Source: Gluconobacter kondonii
GTDB taxonomy: Bacteria; Pseudomonadota; Alphaproteobacteria; Acetobacterales; Acetobacteraceae
DNA length: 64,000 bases
Direction: 5' to 3'
Assembly: GCF_002723995.1 (NCBI RefSeq)
Contig: NZ_BEWP01000001.1
Coordinates: forward strand, 186,001-250,000
Part shown: piece by piece, positions 1-8,332 of the stretch
Position numbering within the stretch: the stretch's first letter is position 1
Layout of the letters: every line of letters begins with the position of its first letter
Translations under genes and position numbers: made by a program
Notes under the pieces: generated by a model
Database searches by the model: none
What the model saw: the letters and a program-made list of their open reading frames with translations, nothing else
What the model was told of the DNA's origin: nothing

Positions 1-1
1 C

Positions 2-1699
2 GTCAAACAGGAAACACCCTCCGGCAGCACGTCCATTCTTGATACAGTCCTCGAAGGCGACCTCGAACGCACACGCCTGCTCTCGGAAGCCGAAACCGCG
101 ACCGATCCTGTCCGTATCGCCGACGTCCATGAACGCCTCATTGCCATCGATGCCTACACCGCCCCCGCCCGCGCAGGTGCCATCCTGTCCGGCCTTGGTT
201 TCGATCAGGACGCGCAGAATCGGGCGGTTTCGGATTTCTCGGGCGGCTGGCGGATGCGCGTTTCGCTCGCGACTGCCCTGTTTCTGAACCCCGACCTGCT
301 GCTGCTCGACGAACCAACGAACCATCTCGATATCGAAGCCACGCTCTGGCTGGAATCCTGGCTCGCGAAATTCTCGGGTGCCGCGATCATCGTCAGCCAT
401 GACCGCTCCCTGCTCGACAACACCGTCGATGCTATCGCCCATCTCGATCACCAGAAAATCAGCGTTACCCCCGGTGGCTACGACAATTTCGTCCGCATCC
501 GCACGGAACAGGCGCTTCAGCAGAACCGCGCTGCCGAGCGCATCGCGGCCCAGCGCGCGCATATGCAATCCTTCGTGGACCGCTTCCGCGCCAAGGCCAC
601 CAAAGCCAAGCAGGCGCAGGCCCGTCTGAAAGCGCTCGAACGCCTTCCCCAGATCGAGAGCGTCGTGGAAGACACCCCCACCCGCTTCTCTTTCCCCGAA
701 CCGCAGCCTTTGCCGCCCCCGATGCTGAGCCTGAACAATGTCAGCCTTGGCTATGACGGGCGCGTCGTGCTCAAGGGACTGAACCAGCGTCTGGATATGG
801 AAGACCGGATCGCCCTGCTTGGTCAGAACGGCCGCGGCAAATCCACTTTCGCCAAGCTGCTCGCCGGTCGGCTGGAGCCCATGTCGGGCACCTACAGCCA
901 TTCGCCCAAGCTGAAAATCGGCTATTTCGCCCAGCATCAGAGCGACGAACTCGTCCTGACCGACACGCCTATCGACCATATGAGCCGCGCCATGCCGGAC
1001 GCGCTTCCCGCCGCCGTCCGCGCGCAACTTGCCCGGTTCGGCCTTGATGAAAACCGTGCAGAGACAAAGGTCGGCGAACTCTCTGGGGGTGAAAAGGCAC
1101 GTCTGCTCCTCGCCCTGTCCACCCGCGAAGCCCCGCATCTGCTGATCCTCGATGAGCCGACCAACCATCTGGATCTGGACGCCCGTGACGCTTTGATCCG
1201 CGCCCTGTCAGCGTTCGAAGGCGCGGTCGTCCTCATCAGCCATGACAGCCATCTTGTGGAATCCGTCGCCGACCGTTTCTGGCTGGTCGAAGACGGTACG
1301 ATCTCTCCTTTTGACGGCGACATGGCCGAATACCGCGCCTGGCTTCTCGAACGGGCCCGCAAAGCGCGTGCCGAGATGGCGGAACGTAGCAAGGCCGCCA
1401 CGGCGTCAGCAGATGGCGGCACAGCGTCTGCTCAGAAACGCATCGACCGCAAGGAACAGACCCGTGCCCTCGCCCCGCTGCGGCGGAAAATTCGCGATGC
1501 CGAAGCAAAAATGGCACAGCTTTCCGGGGAAAAGAAAAAGATCGAAGCCCGGCTGGCCGATCCTGCTCTCTACCAGTCCGGTGATGCTGGGGAACTGACA
1601 TCCCTGAACGTGCATCTTGCCGCGCTCAACGCCACGCTCGAAACCGTCGAGGAAAGCTGGCTCGAAGCGCAGGCCGAACTGGAAGATGCAACGGCCTGA
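2..1699 (+). CDS. ABC-F family ATPase (Uup/YheS type), 5' end cut by window
   Basis: Soluble ABC-F protein with two ATP-binding cassettes and no membrane part. Such proteins act on the ribosome, in translation or antibiotic protection. The frame is already open at base 2, so the start and first Walker A lie outside the window. Visible are the first signature and Walker B (FSGGWRMR, LLLLDEPTNHLD), a linker, the second Walker A (GQNGRGKST), the second signature (LSGGEKARL) and Walker B (LILDEPTNHLDLD). A charged C-terminal coiled coil begins about 120 residues from the end. Two cassettes joined by a linker, with no transmembrane segment, settle the family. The exact subfamily is inferred; YheS is closest by feel. 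The next gene starts 75 bases downstream on the same strand. Confidence 0.93.
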   Translation, partial: VKQETPSGSTSILDTVLEGDLERTRLLSEAETATDPVRIADVHERLIAIDAYTAPARAGAILSGLGFDQDAQNRAVSDFSGGWRMRVSLATALFLNPDLLLLDEPTNHLDIEATLWLESWLAKFSGAAIIVSHDRSLLDNTVDAIAHLDHQKISVTPGGYDNFVRIRTEQALQQNRAAERIAAQRAHMQSFVDRFRAKATKAKQAQARLKALERLPQIESVVEDTPTRFSFPEPQPLPPPMLSLNNVSLGYDGRVVLKGLNQRLDMEDRIALLGQNGRGKSTFAKLLAGRLEPMSGTYSHSPKLKIGYFAQHQSDELVLTDTPIDHMSRAMPDALPAAVRAQLARFGLDENRAETKVGELSGGEKARLLLALSTREAPHLLILDEPTNHLDLDARDALIRALSAFEGAVVLISHDSHLVESVADRFWLVEDGTISPFDGDMAEYRAWLLERARKARAEMAERSKAATASADGGTASAQKRIDRKEQTRALAPLRRKIRDAEAKMAQLSGEKKKIEARLADPALYQSGDAGELTSLNVHLAALNATLETVEESWLEAQAELEDATA

Positions 1700-1774
1700 G
1701 CCGGGCCCATTGACCCTCCTTCCCCCGCCCCATAAGCCAGTTGCCAACGACTGAGCCTCAGGACTGACACCCCC

Positions 1775-2920
1775 ATGCGCATCTCTTTTTCCGATCCGGC
1801 AGAACGCAGCGAAACGGAACCCCGTGCGCGGGAACTGTCCAAAATTGCCGGGCTGATGCGGATCACGCTGGCCCTGACCCTGATGCTGCTCGCCATCTGG
1901 TTGATCGGCGATGTTCTGGCCGTGATCTTCGCCTCCGCCCTCGTAGCCGTCGTCCTGCACGGACTGGCCCGTATGCTCCGGCGTCACGTTCCCGTCATTC
2001 CCTATCAGGGTGCGGTCGCTCTCGTGACCGTGGCAATTCTCGTCGCCATGATCGGCCTTGGCTGGAGCAGCGGCCCTTCCATCAGTGACCAGTTCATCCG
2101 CCTCAAACAGGCACTGATCACTCAATCCGGTGAACTCCGCTCCCATCTTTCCGGCTCCACGATCGGCCAGATGGTCCTCGACCACCTGCCTTCGTCCCTC
2201 GGCGGAAACGCCCCCGGAACCGGAGGCCTCGGCTCTCTGGGATCAGGACTTGCAGGCTCGGTCACAGGGCTTCTCAGCAGTGTATTCGGTATCCTAGGAA
2301 CGCTTCTGGTCGTTCTGATCGCCGGTTTGTATTTTGCCCTCAGCCCGGCCGTTTATATTGACGGAATGATCCGCCTCGTTCCCACGCAGCACCGTCCCGC
2401 CGCGCGTGAACTGATGCTGACCGCCGGGTCCACGCTCTGGGCCTGGACCGCCGGGCAGGCACTGGACATGCTCGTGGTCGGCATCCTCTCAGGCGTCGGC
2501 CTGTCGCTGATTGGCGTGCCGCTTGCACTGGCGCTCGGCGTCGTGGCAGGTCTGTGCAATTTCATACCCTATATCGGCGCCATTCTCGGTGCCGTGCCTG
2601 CCGTCCTGCTGGGGCTGTCGCTCGGCACGCATGAGGGCCTGTTCGTCGCCATTCTCTACTGCGTAATACAGTTCTTCGAGGGCAATGTCCTTGCCCCGCT
2701 GATCCAGCGCCGCGCCGTCCATATGCCGCCCGCCATGGCGATCCTGTCGCAGACGGTTTTCGGCTCCATTCTTGGTGCTCCCGGCCTGATCCTCGCCTCC
2801 CCCATCACCGCGGCCCTTCTGGCGATGGGCGACAAGGCCACGGCCCCGCTGGAAGACGAAAACCAGACCCGCCGTGATGTCGGCGAAGTTACGGAAGAAG
2901 AAGAGAAACAGCAGAAATAA
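1775..2920 (+). CDS. AI-2E family transporter (PerM/YdiK-like permease)
   Basis: A 381-residue polytopic membrane protein. A short hydrophilic N-terminus is followed by paired hydrophobic segments (about residues 28-75 and 80-100), a Gly/Ser-rich periplasmic-type stretch (about 125-170), then a membrane block through residue 350 and a charged tail. The conserved late region with GLCNFIPYIGAILGAVPA is the family hallmark. Family members are linked to export of autoinducer-2 or other small solutes, or to Na+/H+ exchange; the substrate here cannot be read from sequence. CAGGACTG lies upstream of the chosen ATG. An internal ATG at 1856 is possible but would remove the hydrophilic leader. The gene ends before a bidirectional terminator. 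Confidence 0.88.
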   Translation: MRISFSDPAERSETEPRARELSKIAGLMRITLALTLMLLAIWLIGDVLAVIFASALVAVVLHGLARMLRRHVPVIPYQGAVALVTVAILVAMIGLGWSSGPSISDQFIRLKQALITQSGELRSHLSGSTIGQMVLDHLPSSLGGNAPGTGGLGSLGSGLAGSVTGLLSSVFGILGTLLVVLIAGLYFALSPAVYIDGMIRLVPTQHRPAARELMLTAGSTLWAWTAGQALDMLVVGILSGVGLSLIGVPLALALGVVAGLCNFIPYIGAILGAVPAVLLGLSLGTHEGLFVAILYCVIQFFEGNVLAPLIQRRAVHMPPAMAILSQTVFGSILGAPGLILASPITAALLAMGDKATAPLEDENQTRRDVGEVTEEEEKQQK

Positions 2921-2944
2921 GCCTCGTCCTTTCCGCGACAGCGC

Positions 2945-2983
2945 AAAAAAGACCGGCGCTCCCGAAGGAGGCCGGTCTTTTTT
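2945..2983. terminator. Bidirectional rho-independent terminator
   Basis: The arms AAGACCGGC and GCCGGTCTT are separated by about 13 bases and flanked by an A-run on the left and a T-run on the right. It sits between the convergent permease gene and the small membrane protein gene, so it can end transcription from both sides. Confidence 0.9.
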
Positions 2984-3010
2984 GTGCTCTAAATACGCTT
3001 CAGAAAGTCC

Positions 3011-3454
3011 TTACTTTCCGGGCTGCGCTCCAGCAGGCTGCAAGGCCATGAGCTGCGCATCTGGAAAGGCGTTCATCCGGTACGGGCCATTCTTCGCAAG
3101 CTGGATCCCAACGATGTCGTCCTGCTTCTTGTATTTCCAGATGGAAATAATAACCGGCTCACCCTGTGCGGTCGCCATTTCGAGAACCACTTTCGGTGCA
3201 AGATCGGTCTTCTCGCCTGACGGCCCCCAAGCGGTTTCGTGCGACTGAAGCCACAGATTGACCTTCTGAACCTCTTCCGCTGACAGATCGCGACTGATCG
3301 GCACACTCATCTGCCCCGCAGTCATCTGCGGAAATTTCCACGCATGCAGCAGCGGCCATGCCACAAACCAGATGATGCCTACGGGAATGAGGACCAGCGC
3401 CCCGAAAACCAGAAGAAGTTTCTGCTCGCGTCTCACGCCTGTTCTCCTGCCCAC
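3011..3454 (-). CDS. Small membrane-anchored protein of unknown function
   Basis: A 147-residue protein. Its basic N-terminus (GRRTGVRREQK) is followed by one hydrophobic segment at about residues 13-33, then a soluble domain that should face the periplasm. The soluble part has a short charged helix (SAEEVQKVNLWLQS) and a beta-rich region (VVLEMATAQGEPVIISIWKY). I do not recognise the family. The start overlaps the end of the aminotransferase gene by 22 bases, so it is probably the last gene of the polysaccharide operon and translationally coupled. That placement suggests an envelope or polysaccharide-related role, but this is inference only. It ends just before the terminator at 2945-2983. 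Confidence 0.7.
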   Translation of the reverse strand: MGRRTGVRREQKLLLVFGALVLIPVGIIWFVAWPLLHAWKFPQMTAGQMSVPISRDLSAEEVQKVNLWLQSHETAWGPSGEKTDLAPKVVLEMATAQGEPVIISIWKYKKQDDIVGIQLAKNGPYRMNAFPDAQLMALQPAGAQPGK

Positions 3455-4575
3455 CGATTGAGGGCTGTAATGATGTAATGGACGTCCTCGTCCGTCAGTT
3501 CGGGATGGATGGGAAGCGCCAGCACCCGCGCACCAAGCCCTTCTGCGACTGGCAGACAGACTCCGTCATGATGCGGCGCATAGGCGGGCTGATGATGAAG
3601 CGGTTTTGGATAGTAAACGGCGGTTGGAACGCCTGCATCCTTCAAAAACGCCTGAAGCGAATCCCGCTTTTCCGCATCCGGCAGCAGGATCGTATAGATC
3701 GCCCACGCGCTCTCGCTATCCGAAACGCGTACAGGCGGTACGATCCCTGCAGGCATCCCGGCATCATAGGCCGTCGCAATTGCATCCCGGCGCTTCAGTT
3801 CTGCGTCAAACACATCGAGCTTTGCCAGAAGCACAGCCGCCTGAAGCGTATCCAGACGCCCATTGATCCCGATCCGCTCAACTTCATAACGCGTCCGGCC
3901 CTCGCCATGTGTGCGAAGAGAATGATAGAGCGCCGCCAGATCGTCGTCGTCCGTCAGGATCGCGCCGCCGTCCCCATACCCACCCAGCGGCTTGGACGGA
4001 AAGAAAGACAATGTGGTCGCTTTCGCCTCATGTCCCAGACGACGACCATGATATGTCGCCCCAAAAGACTGTGCACAATCGGCCACCAGCGTCAGACCTT
4101 CCTGCGCCGTCCAGAGCTTCAGTTCGTCCCAGGGCGCGGGCTGGCCGAACAGATCCACACCGATCACGACCCGAGGCTCCAGATCTTCGGCCTGACGCAC
4201 TGCCTCAAGCCGCGCCTTTAGCGATTCAAGACTGATCTGGAAGGTCTGCGGATCGACATCCACGAAAACCGGCGTCCCACCCAACAGCAGAACGACTTCC
4301 GCCGTCGCCGTATAGGTGAAGGCTGGCAGGAAAACCGCATCTCCCGGCCCGATCTCCTCGCCCATCAGCACCATCAGCAGCGCATCCGTTCCGGATGAGA
4401 CGCCGATCGCATGTTTCGCACCGCCGAACTCTGCCAGACGCTGCTCCAGTTCCTGCACTTCCGGGCCAAGCACGAAGCGGCAATGTGCCATAACAGCATC
4501 TACGCGCTTCTGGATGCTGCCACCGAGGCGCGCCTGCTGGGCGGGAAGGTCGAGAAAAGCAATCTGCCGTGTCAT
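3433..4575 (-). CDS. DegT/DnrJ/EryC1 family PLP sugar aminotransferase
   Basis: A 380-residue fold-type I aminotransferase that would transfer an amino group to a nucleotide-linked keto-sugar, producing amino sugars for surface polysaccharide. Family marks: the substrate and cofactor region GVSSGTDALLMVL (about residue 58), the aspartate segment VADCAQSFGA (about 163-172), and the PLP-lysine region SFFPSKPLGGYGDGG (about 190-204), in which Lys of PSKPLGG is the Schiff-base residue. Length is normal for the family. It overlaps the upstream dehydratase gene by 4 bases (ATGA), so the two are coupled: a 4,6-dehydratase makes the keto-sugar that this enzyme could aminate. The exact sugar is unknown. 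Confidence 0.93.
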   Translation of the reverse strand: MTRQIAFLDLPAQQARLGGSIQKRVDAVMAHCRFVLGPEVQELEQRLAEFGGAKHAIGVSSGTDALLMVLMGEEIGPGDAVFLPAFTYTATAEVVLLLGGTPVFVDVDPQTFQISLESLKARLEAVRQAEDLEPRVVIGVDLFGQPAPWDELKLWTAQEGLTLVADCAQSFGATYHGRRLGHEAKATTLSFFPSKPLGGYGDGGAILTDDDDLAALYHSLRTHGEGRTRYEVERIGINGRLDTLQAAVLLAKLDVFDAELKRRDAIATAYDAGMPAGIVPPVRVSDSESAWAIYTILLPDAEKRDSLQAFLKDAGVPTAVYYPKPLHHQPAYAPHHDGVCLPVAEGLGARVLALPIHPELTDEDVHYIITALNRWAGEQA

Positions 4576-6590
4576 GGCGCTATCATCTCCGGATCGGGAT
4601 GGGAGACCGTAACCGGCAGTCCGCCGTCACGGTTATGAAGAAATTCAGGGACCAGCCTGTACAGGATCGTCATGATCGCGCCCAGATCGTTCGCACGGCA
4701 GGCCATTTCCAGCTCATCCATCGCAAGTCTTGCCACCCTGAAATCGACGGTGCGCGGAGAGGCCATCCGCAGACCGGGCGCATCGGTCGGAACCGGGGCC
4801 TCACGACCGTGGAACAGTTCTTCAAACAGTTTTTCGCCCGGACGCAGGCCAGTGAAACGGATTTCGATATCGGTTTCGGGACGCAGCCCGGCCAGCCGGA
4901 TCATCTGGAACGCCAGATCCATGATCCGTACCGGATCGCCCATATCGAGCACGAAAATCCCGCCCTGCTTGAGGCGCCGGTCCGTCGCGTCGTGTTCCGC
5001 ACGCTCATGCGTTCCGCGCACAGCCGCCTGCAAAACAAGCCCCACAGCCTCCGGCACCGTCATGAAATAGCGCGTCATATCCGGATGCGTGACCGTCAGC
5101 GGTCCGCCATGTTCAAGCTGCCGCTTAAAGAGCGGCACGACCGATCCCGTGGACCCCAGCACATTGCCAAACCGCACGGTCACGCAGCGCATGCCGCCCT
5201 GTCCGGCCCGCGCCCGCATATCGAGCGCCTGCCCGTAAACTTCCGCACAGCGCTTGCTGGCGCCCATCAGACTGGACGGATTGACCGCCTTGTCCGTGGA
5301 GATCATGACCATCGCCTGCGCACCGGCACGCTCGGCTTCGTCCGCGACAATCCGCGTACCGATCACATTCGTCAGCACCCCCTCGACCGGATTGTCTTCA
5401 ACAATAGGCACATGCTTGAGAGCTGCCGCATGAAACACGATCTGCGGTCGATACTCCCCAAAAACCTCCGCCATACGCCGTCGGTCGCGCACGTCCGCGA
5501 CGATCTGATGGCGCGCCACATCACCGAACCGCTCCGAAATATCCAGATTGATCTGCCACAGGGCGTATTCGTTGCTCTCGATCAGCAGAAGCTCGGCAGG
5601 CTGGAACGACGCAATTTGCCGCGCGAGTTCGGAGCCAATGCTCCCCCCCGCCCCGGTGACAGCAATAACCCGACCACGAATCAGCCGTGCCATACCCTGC
5701 GAATCGAGTGCAACGGGGGGACGGTTTAACAAATCCTCAATCGCAATAGGTCGAAGCTCTACGCGATCCGCCGGCTGCAAAGCAGTCAGTGACGGTGTGC
5801 GCTGAACGTCAATGTCATAAACCCGTGCTGCCTCAAGAAGCCGGGCCAGTTCCCGACCCTTGATTTCGCCAGTTGTCAGAACCAGCGCATCCGGCAGTTT
5901 TCCAGCGGCGAAAAGCCTCTCCAGAATGACGGGCGTTTCGCTGATCGTTCCCAGAATGGGGCAGTCATGAATACGCCGTCCGGCCTGCTGCGAACCACCG
6001 GTCAAAATCCCCACTACGCTGCGACTATTCTCGCTATCCCGCTCCATCGCCCGAATGAACAGATCCGCTTCGTGATCTGCACCCAGCAGCAGAATCCTCT
6101 GACTGGCCAGCACTGTGCTCTTACGGCGCGCCGCCAGCCGCCACATCATGCGAACAGAGCCAAGAAACACCAGCAGAACAAGCGCGTGAATGATCGGGAA
6201 GGTCGGCGTCGGCAGCGGATACCCCGCCACGCGCAACAGCCCCGCAAACAGCAGCGCGCTCAGAACCGAGGCGCAGGCAATATTGAACAGGTCCGCCACA
6301 CCCGAGAACCGCCAGTATTGCTGCGGAACGCGGAACGGCAGCCCACCCACCAGAAGCGTAATGCCCCCACCCGCAATAAACCACAGCGGATGCAGCCATC
6401 CTCCCGCCGGATCTGCCAGCCAGCGCGCAACAGGAGCCGCCGCCGCCGAGACGACTCCGTCCAGCGCGACATTGAGCGCAATGCGCCGCGCGCGCATCGA
6501 CGTATGCGAGGCGGCAGGCGGCCTGAAAGACGGCGCCGAAGGGGGCATTGAGGCCGGAGCGGCAGGGCCTGTAGGATCAACAGATGTCAC
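4572..6590 (-). CDS. WbpM/CapD-like membrane NDP-sugar 4,6-dehydratase
   Basis: Polysaccharide-biosynthesis dehydratase of the WbpM/FlmA type, about 672 residues. The N-terminal third has hydrophobic segments that anchor it in the inner membrane, followed by a CoA-binding-like Rossmann domain (RILLLGADHEADLF). The C-terminal half is an SDR domain with the NAD loop VTGAGGSIGSELA and active-site region STDKAVNPSSLMGASK. Here Met replaces the usual SDR Tyr, as is typical of WbpM-like enzymes. The frame is open up to 6854, but that would cover the start of the divergent transferase gene. I chose the GTG at 6590, with AAGGGG just upstream; an ATG at 6548 is the alternative. Likely first gene of a three-gene operon with the aminotransferase and small membrane protein. 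Confidence 0.9.
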   Translation of the reverse strand: MTSVDPTGPAAPASMPPSAPSFRPPAASHTSMRARRIALNVALDGVVSAAAAPVARWLADPAGGWLHPLWFIAGGGITLLVGGLPFRVPQQYWRFSGVADLFNIACASVLSALLFAGLLRVAGYPLPTPTFPIIHALVLLVFLGSVRMMWRLAARRKSTVLASQRILLLGADHEADLFIRAMERDSENSRSVVGILTGGSQQAGRRIHDCPILGTISETPVILERLFAAGKLPDALVLTTGEIKGRELARLLEAARVYDIDVQRTPSLTALQPADRVELRPIAIEDLLNRPPVALDSQGMARLIRGRVIAVTGAGGSIGSELARQIASFQPAELLLIESNEYALWQINLDISERFGDVARHQIVADVRDRRRMAEVFGEYRPQIVFHAAALKHVPIVEDNPVEGVLTNVIGTRIVADEAERAGAQAMVMISTDKAVNPSSLMGASKRCAEVYGQALDMRARAGQGGMRCVTVRFGNVLGSTGSVVPLFKRQLEHGGPLTVTHPDMTRYFMTVPEAVGLVLQAAVRGTHERAEHDATDRRLKQGGIFVLDMGDPVRIMDLAFQMIRLAGLRPETDIEIRFTGLRPGEKLFEELFHGREAPVPTDAPGLRMASPRTVDFRVARLAMDELEMACRANDLGAIMTILYRLVPEFLHNRDGGLPVTVSHPDPEMIAP

Positions 6591-6635
6591 CTGCCCCTTA
6601 TAGCGCCAAAAGCCGCTCTCCCATAAAGTCGTTCC

Positions 6636-7619
6636 ATGCCCTTTTCTTTTCAGAATATTAACATCGGTCTCACGTTCCCCTGCGTGGCCGCAGTCGTCCT
6701 GTGCAATATCCTGATCCTGCTCATGATCCGGGCCGGTGTTCTGGATCATCCCGTAGAGCGGAGTTCGCATACACGACCAACCCCGAAAGGGGGCGGCATC
6801 GGCATCGTGGGAGCCTTCGTTCTGTGCCTGATCCCGGCCCTGCGCGCAGCCCATGCCCCGGCGCAGATCATCCCGCCTGTCGCAGGATTACTGGGGGGCA
6901 TGATCCTGCTGGGCGCGGTGTCATGGCTCGATGACATGCGCCCTTTTCCGGCCCGCTACAAACTCGCGGCCCAGTTCGTCGCTGCCATCGCCGCAGCCTT
7001 CGGGGCAACTTACGGCACAAACACCCCGGCGTGGGAACTGGTCCCGCTCATCCTCGCCACGGTCTTCATCACGAACGCCCTGAATTTCATCGACGGGATC
7101 AACGGTCTCGCCTCTGGCGTCATGGCCATCGCCGCCATCTTCCTGGCGAGCGCAGGCATCATGCCCGTGGCCTTTATGCTGCTCACCATCTGCCTGCTGA
7201 GTTTCCTTCCCTATAATTTTCCAAAAGCTCGGATTTTCATGGGCGACGTTGGCAGCCAGCCCATCGGGCTCGCCATCGCATGGGGTGGCATGACAGGATT
7301 TGGCACAGGAGGCGGCATCCTCGTAATCGCGTTGCTTTCGGGCGTGTTGTGGGACGTGACCTTCACACTGCTGCGTCGCGCCCGCGCCGGAGACAGACTC
7401 GCACAGGCTCATCGTGGCCATCTCTACCAACTGGCCGTCCGTTCAGGGCTGCCGGTGCCGCTCGTCACTTTTTTATACTGGGGATTTGCCCTCTGGGGCG
7501 CTGTGGCGTTCGCCATAGGTCAGATCATCACGACAGTTCTGATGATCGCCCTGCCACAGATTTTATGGACAGGATATGTCTGCACGCGAGCCAAAGCCCG
7601 CGTGCAGGATCGCTGGTAA
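6636..7619 (+). CDS. WecA/MraY-family polyprenyl-phosphate sugar-1-phosphate transferase
   Basis: A 327-residue integral membrane enzyme of glycosyltransferase family 4. It would link a sugar-1-phosphate to undecaprenyl phosphate and so start a lipid-linked glycan. Signature motifs are all present: LDDMRPFPARYK (about residue 98), NALNFIDGINGLASG (about 146-160), IFMGDVGSQPIG (about 200-211) and the late HRGHLYQ (about 259). Around ten hydrophobic segments are visible. It is too short and too different for peptidoglycan MraY, and the neighbouring WbpM-like gene argues for a WecA/WbpL role in O-antigen or exopolysaccharide. It starts 45 bases from the divergent dehydratase, so the promoters face each other. 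Confidence 0.9.
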   Translation: MPFSFQNINIGLTFPCVAAVVLCNILILLMIRAGVLDHPVERSSHTRPTPKGGGIGIVGAFVLCLIPALRAAHAPAQIIPPVAGLLGGMILLGAVSWLDDMRPFPARYKLAAQFVAAIAAAFGATYGTNTPAWELVPLILATVFITNALNFIDGINGLASGVMAIAAIFLASAGIMPVAFMLLTICLLSFLPYNFPKARIFMGDVGSQPIGLAIAWGGMTGFGTGGGILVIALLSGVLWDVTFTLLRRARAGDRLAQAHRGHLYQLAVRSGLPVPLVTFLYWGFALWGAVAFAIGQIITTVLMIALPQILWTGYVCTRAKARVQDRW

Positions 7620-7631
7620 TCAGCAGATCGT

Positions 7632-8033
7632 TCAGCCGGCGCGGCGGCTGCTCAGACGCTCGACGGAAGCCGAAGCGCGTTCCGTGCGGGTCGAACGGGT
7701 GCCAGAAGCTTCCGTCATAACGGCGCGCATTTCGCGCAGGAAGGTGGAACCCTTCAGCGTGCGCTGTACGAGAACCGAACGACGGTCCAGCGGATCGATC
7801 TTGCGGCGGGCCAGATCCAGTTCACCCAGACGGTCAAGCGCACGGGTGATGGCGGGCTTGGAGACCTTGAGCTCAAGGGCCAGACCACGAACCGTGTGGG
7901 CGCCGTCCCGCAGATAGCAGGTCAGGAACACGGCAAGCTGGCGTGCCGAAAGATCGGGGCCGTCACGACGGACCATGGAAACGATGGTGTCGCACAGAAG
8001 GTTGAGCATCTGATCATTGGTAGCCTGGGGCAT
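7632..8033 (-). CDS. MarR family transcriptional regulator
   Basis: A 133-residue winged-helix repressor or activator. The helix-turn-helix covers about residues 45-70 (TVRGLALELKVSKPAITRAL), followed by the wing (IDPLDRRSVLVQRTLKG). Helical regions at both ends would form the dimer interface. AGGAG precedes the ATG. Its target is not obvious. It is convergent with the WecA-like gene and separated from pepA by 299 bases holding palindromic and repeated motifs that could be its operators. The ligand is unknown. Confidence 0.88.
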   Translation of the reverse strand: MPQATNDQMLNLLCDTIVSMVRRDGPDLSARQLAVFLTCYLRDGAHTVRGLALELKVSKPAITRALDRLGELDLARRKIDPLDRRSVLVQRTLKGSTFLREMRAVMTEASGTRSTRTERASASVERLSSRRAG

Positions 8034-8332
8034 GATCTCTCTCCTAAACAGTTAGACCCCCTGTTGTCCGATCCCATAACAGAGACCGGCAGCACGAGAG
8101 CCAACATGAAATTGTCTTTACCTCCCCTTTCCCGGAGAGGCTTCAGTTGCACTCAGATGGTGATTCGAAACGCATACGCAAGCATATGGGTTCCAAAACA
8201 TTCCAGTAGACGATGACTCTGCATCGAAACGATGAGGGGCATATGCCTCATTGAAACGCGTTTGACACCCTAATCTTTCAGGCCTTCTTCACACCGCCCC
8301 ACTGTTTCCCGAGTGAAACGCTTCATAACAGC
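8034..8332. promoter_or_regulatory. Intergenic control region upstream of the marR-like gene
   Basis: No gene is visible in these 299 bases. The stretch holds the palindrome GGCATATGCC at 8238-8247, a second GCATATG at 8182-8188, and four copies of (C/T)GAAACG at 8166, 8225, 8252 and 8314. A GTTTC-N6-GAAAC hairpin lies at 8303-8319, just after the aminopeptidase stop. The regulator gene must be transcribed from within this region. Which of the repeats are operators is unknown. Confidence 0.5.

Noticed and set aside
4569-5729. 386-codon plus-strand frame antisense to the dehydratase gene
   Set aside because: The minus-strand frame has a complete SDR domain with its active site; the antisense protein has no recognisable feature.
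6591-6854. N-terminal extension of the WbpM-like protein
   Set aside because: It would overlap the 5' end of the divergent WecA-like gene, whose coding is strongly supported, and its residues look non-coding.
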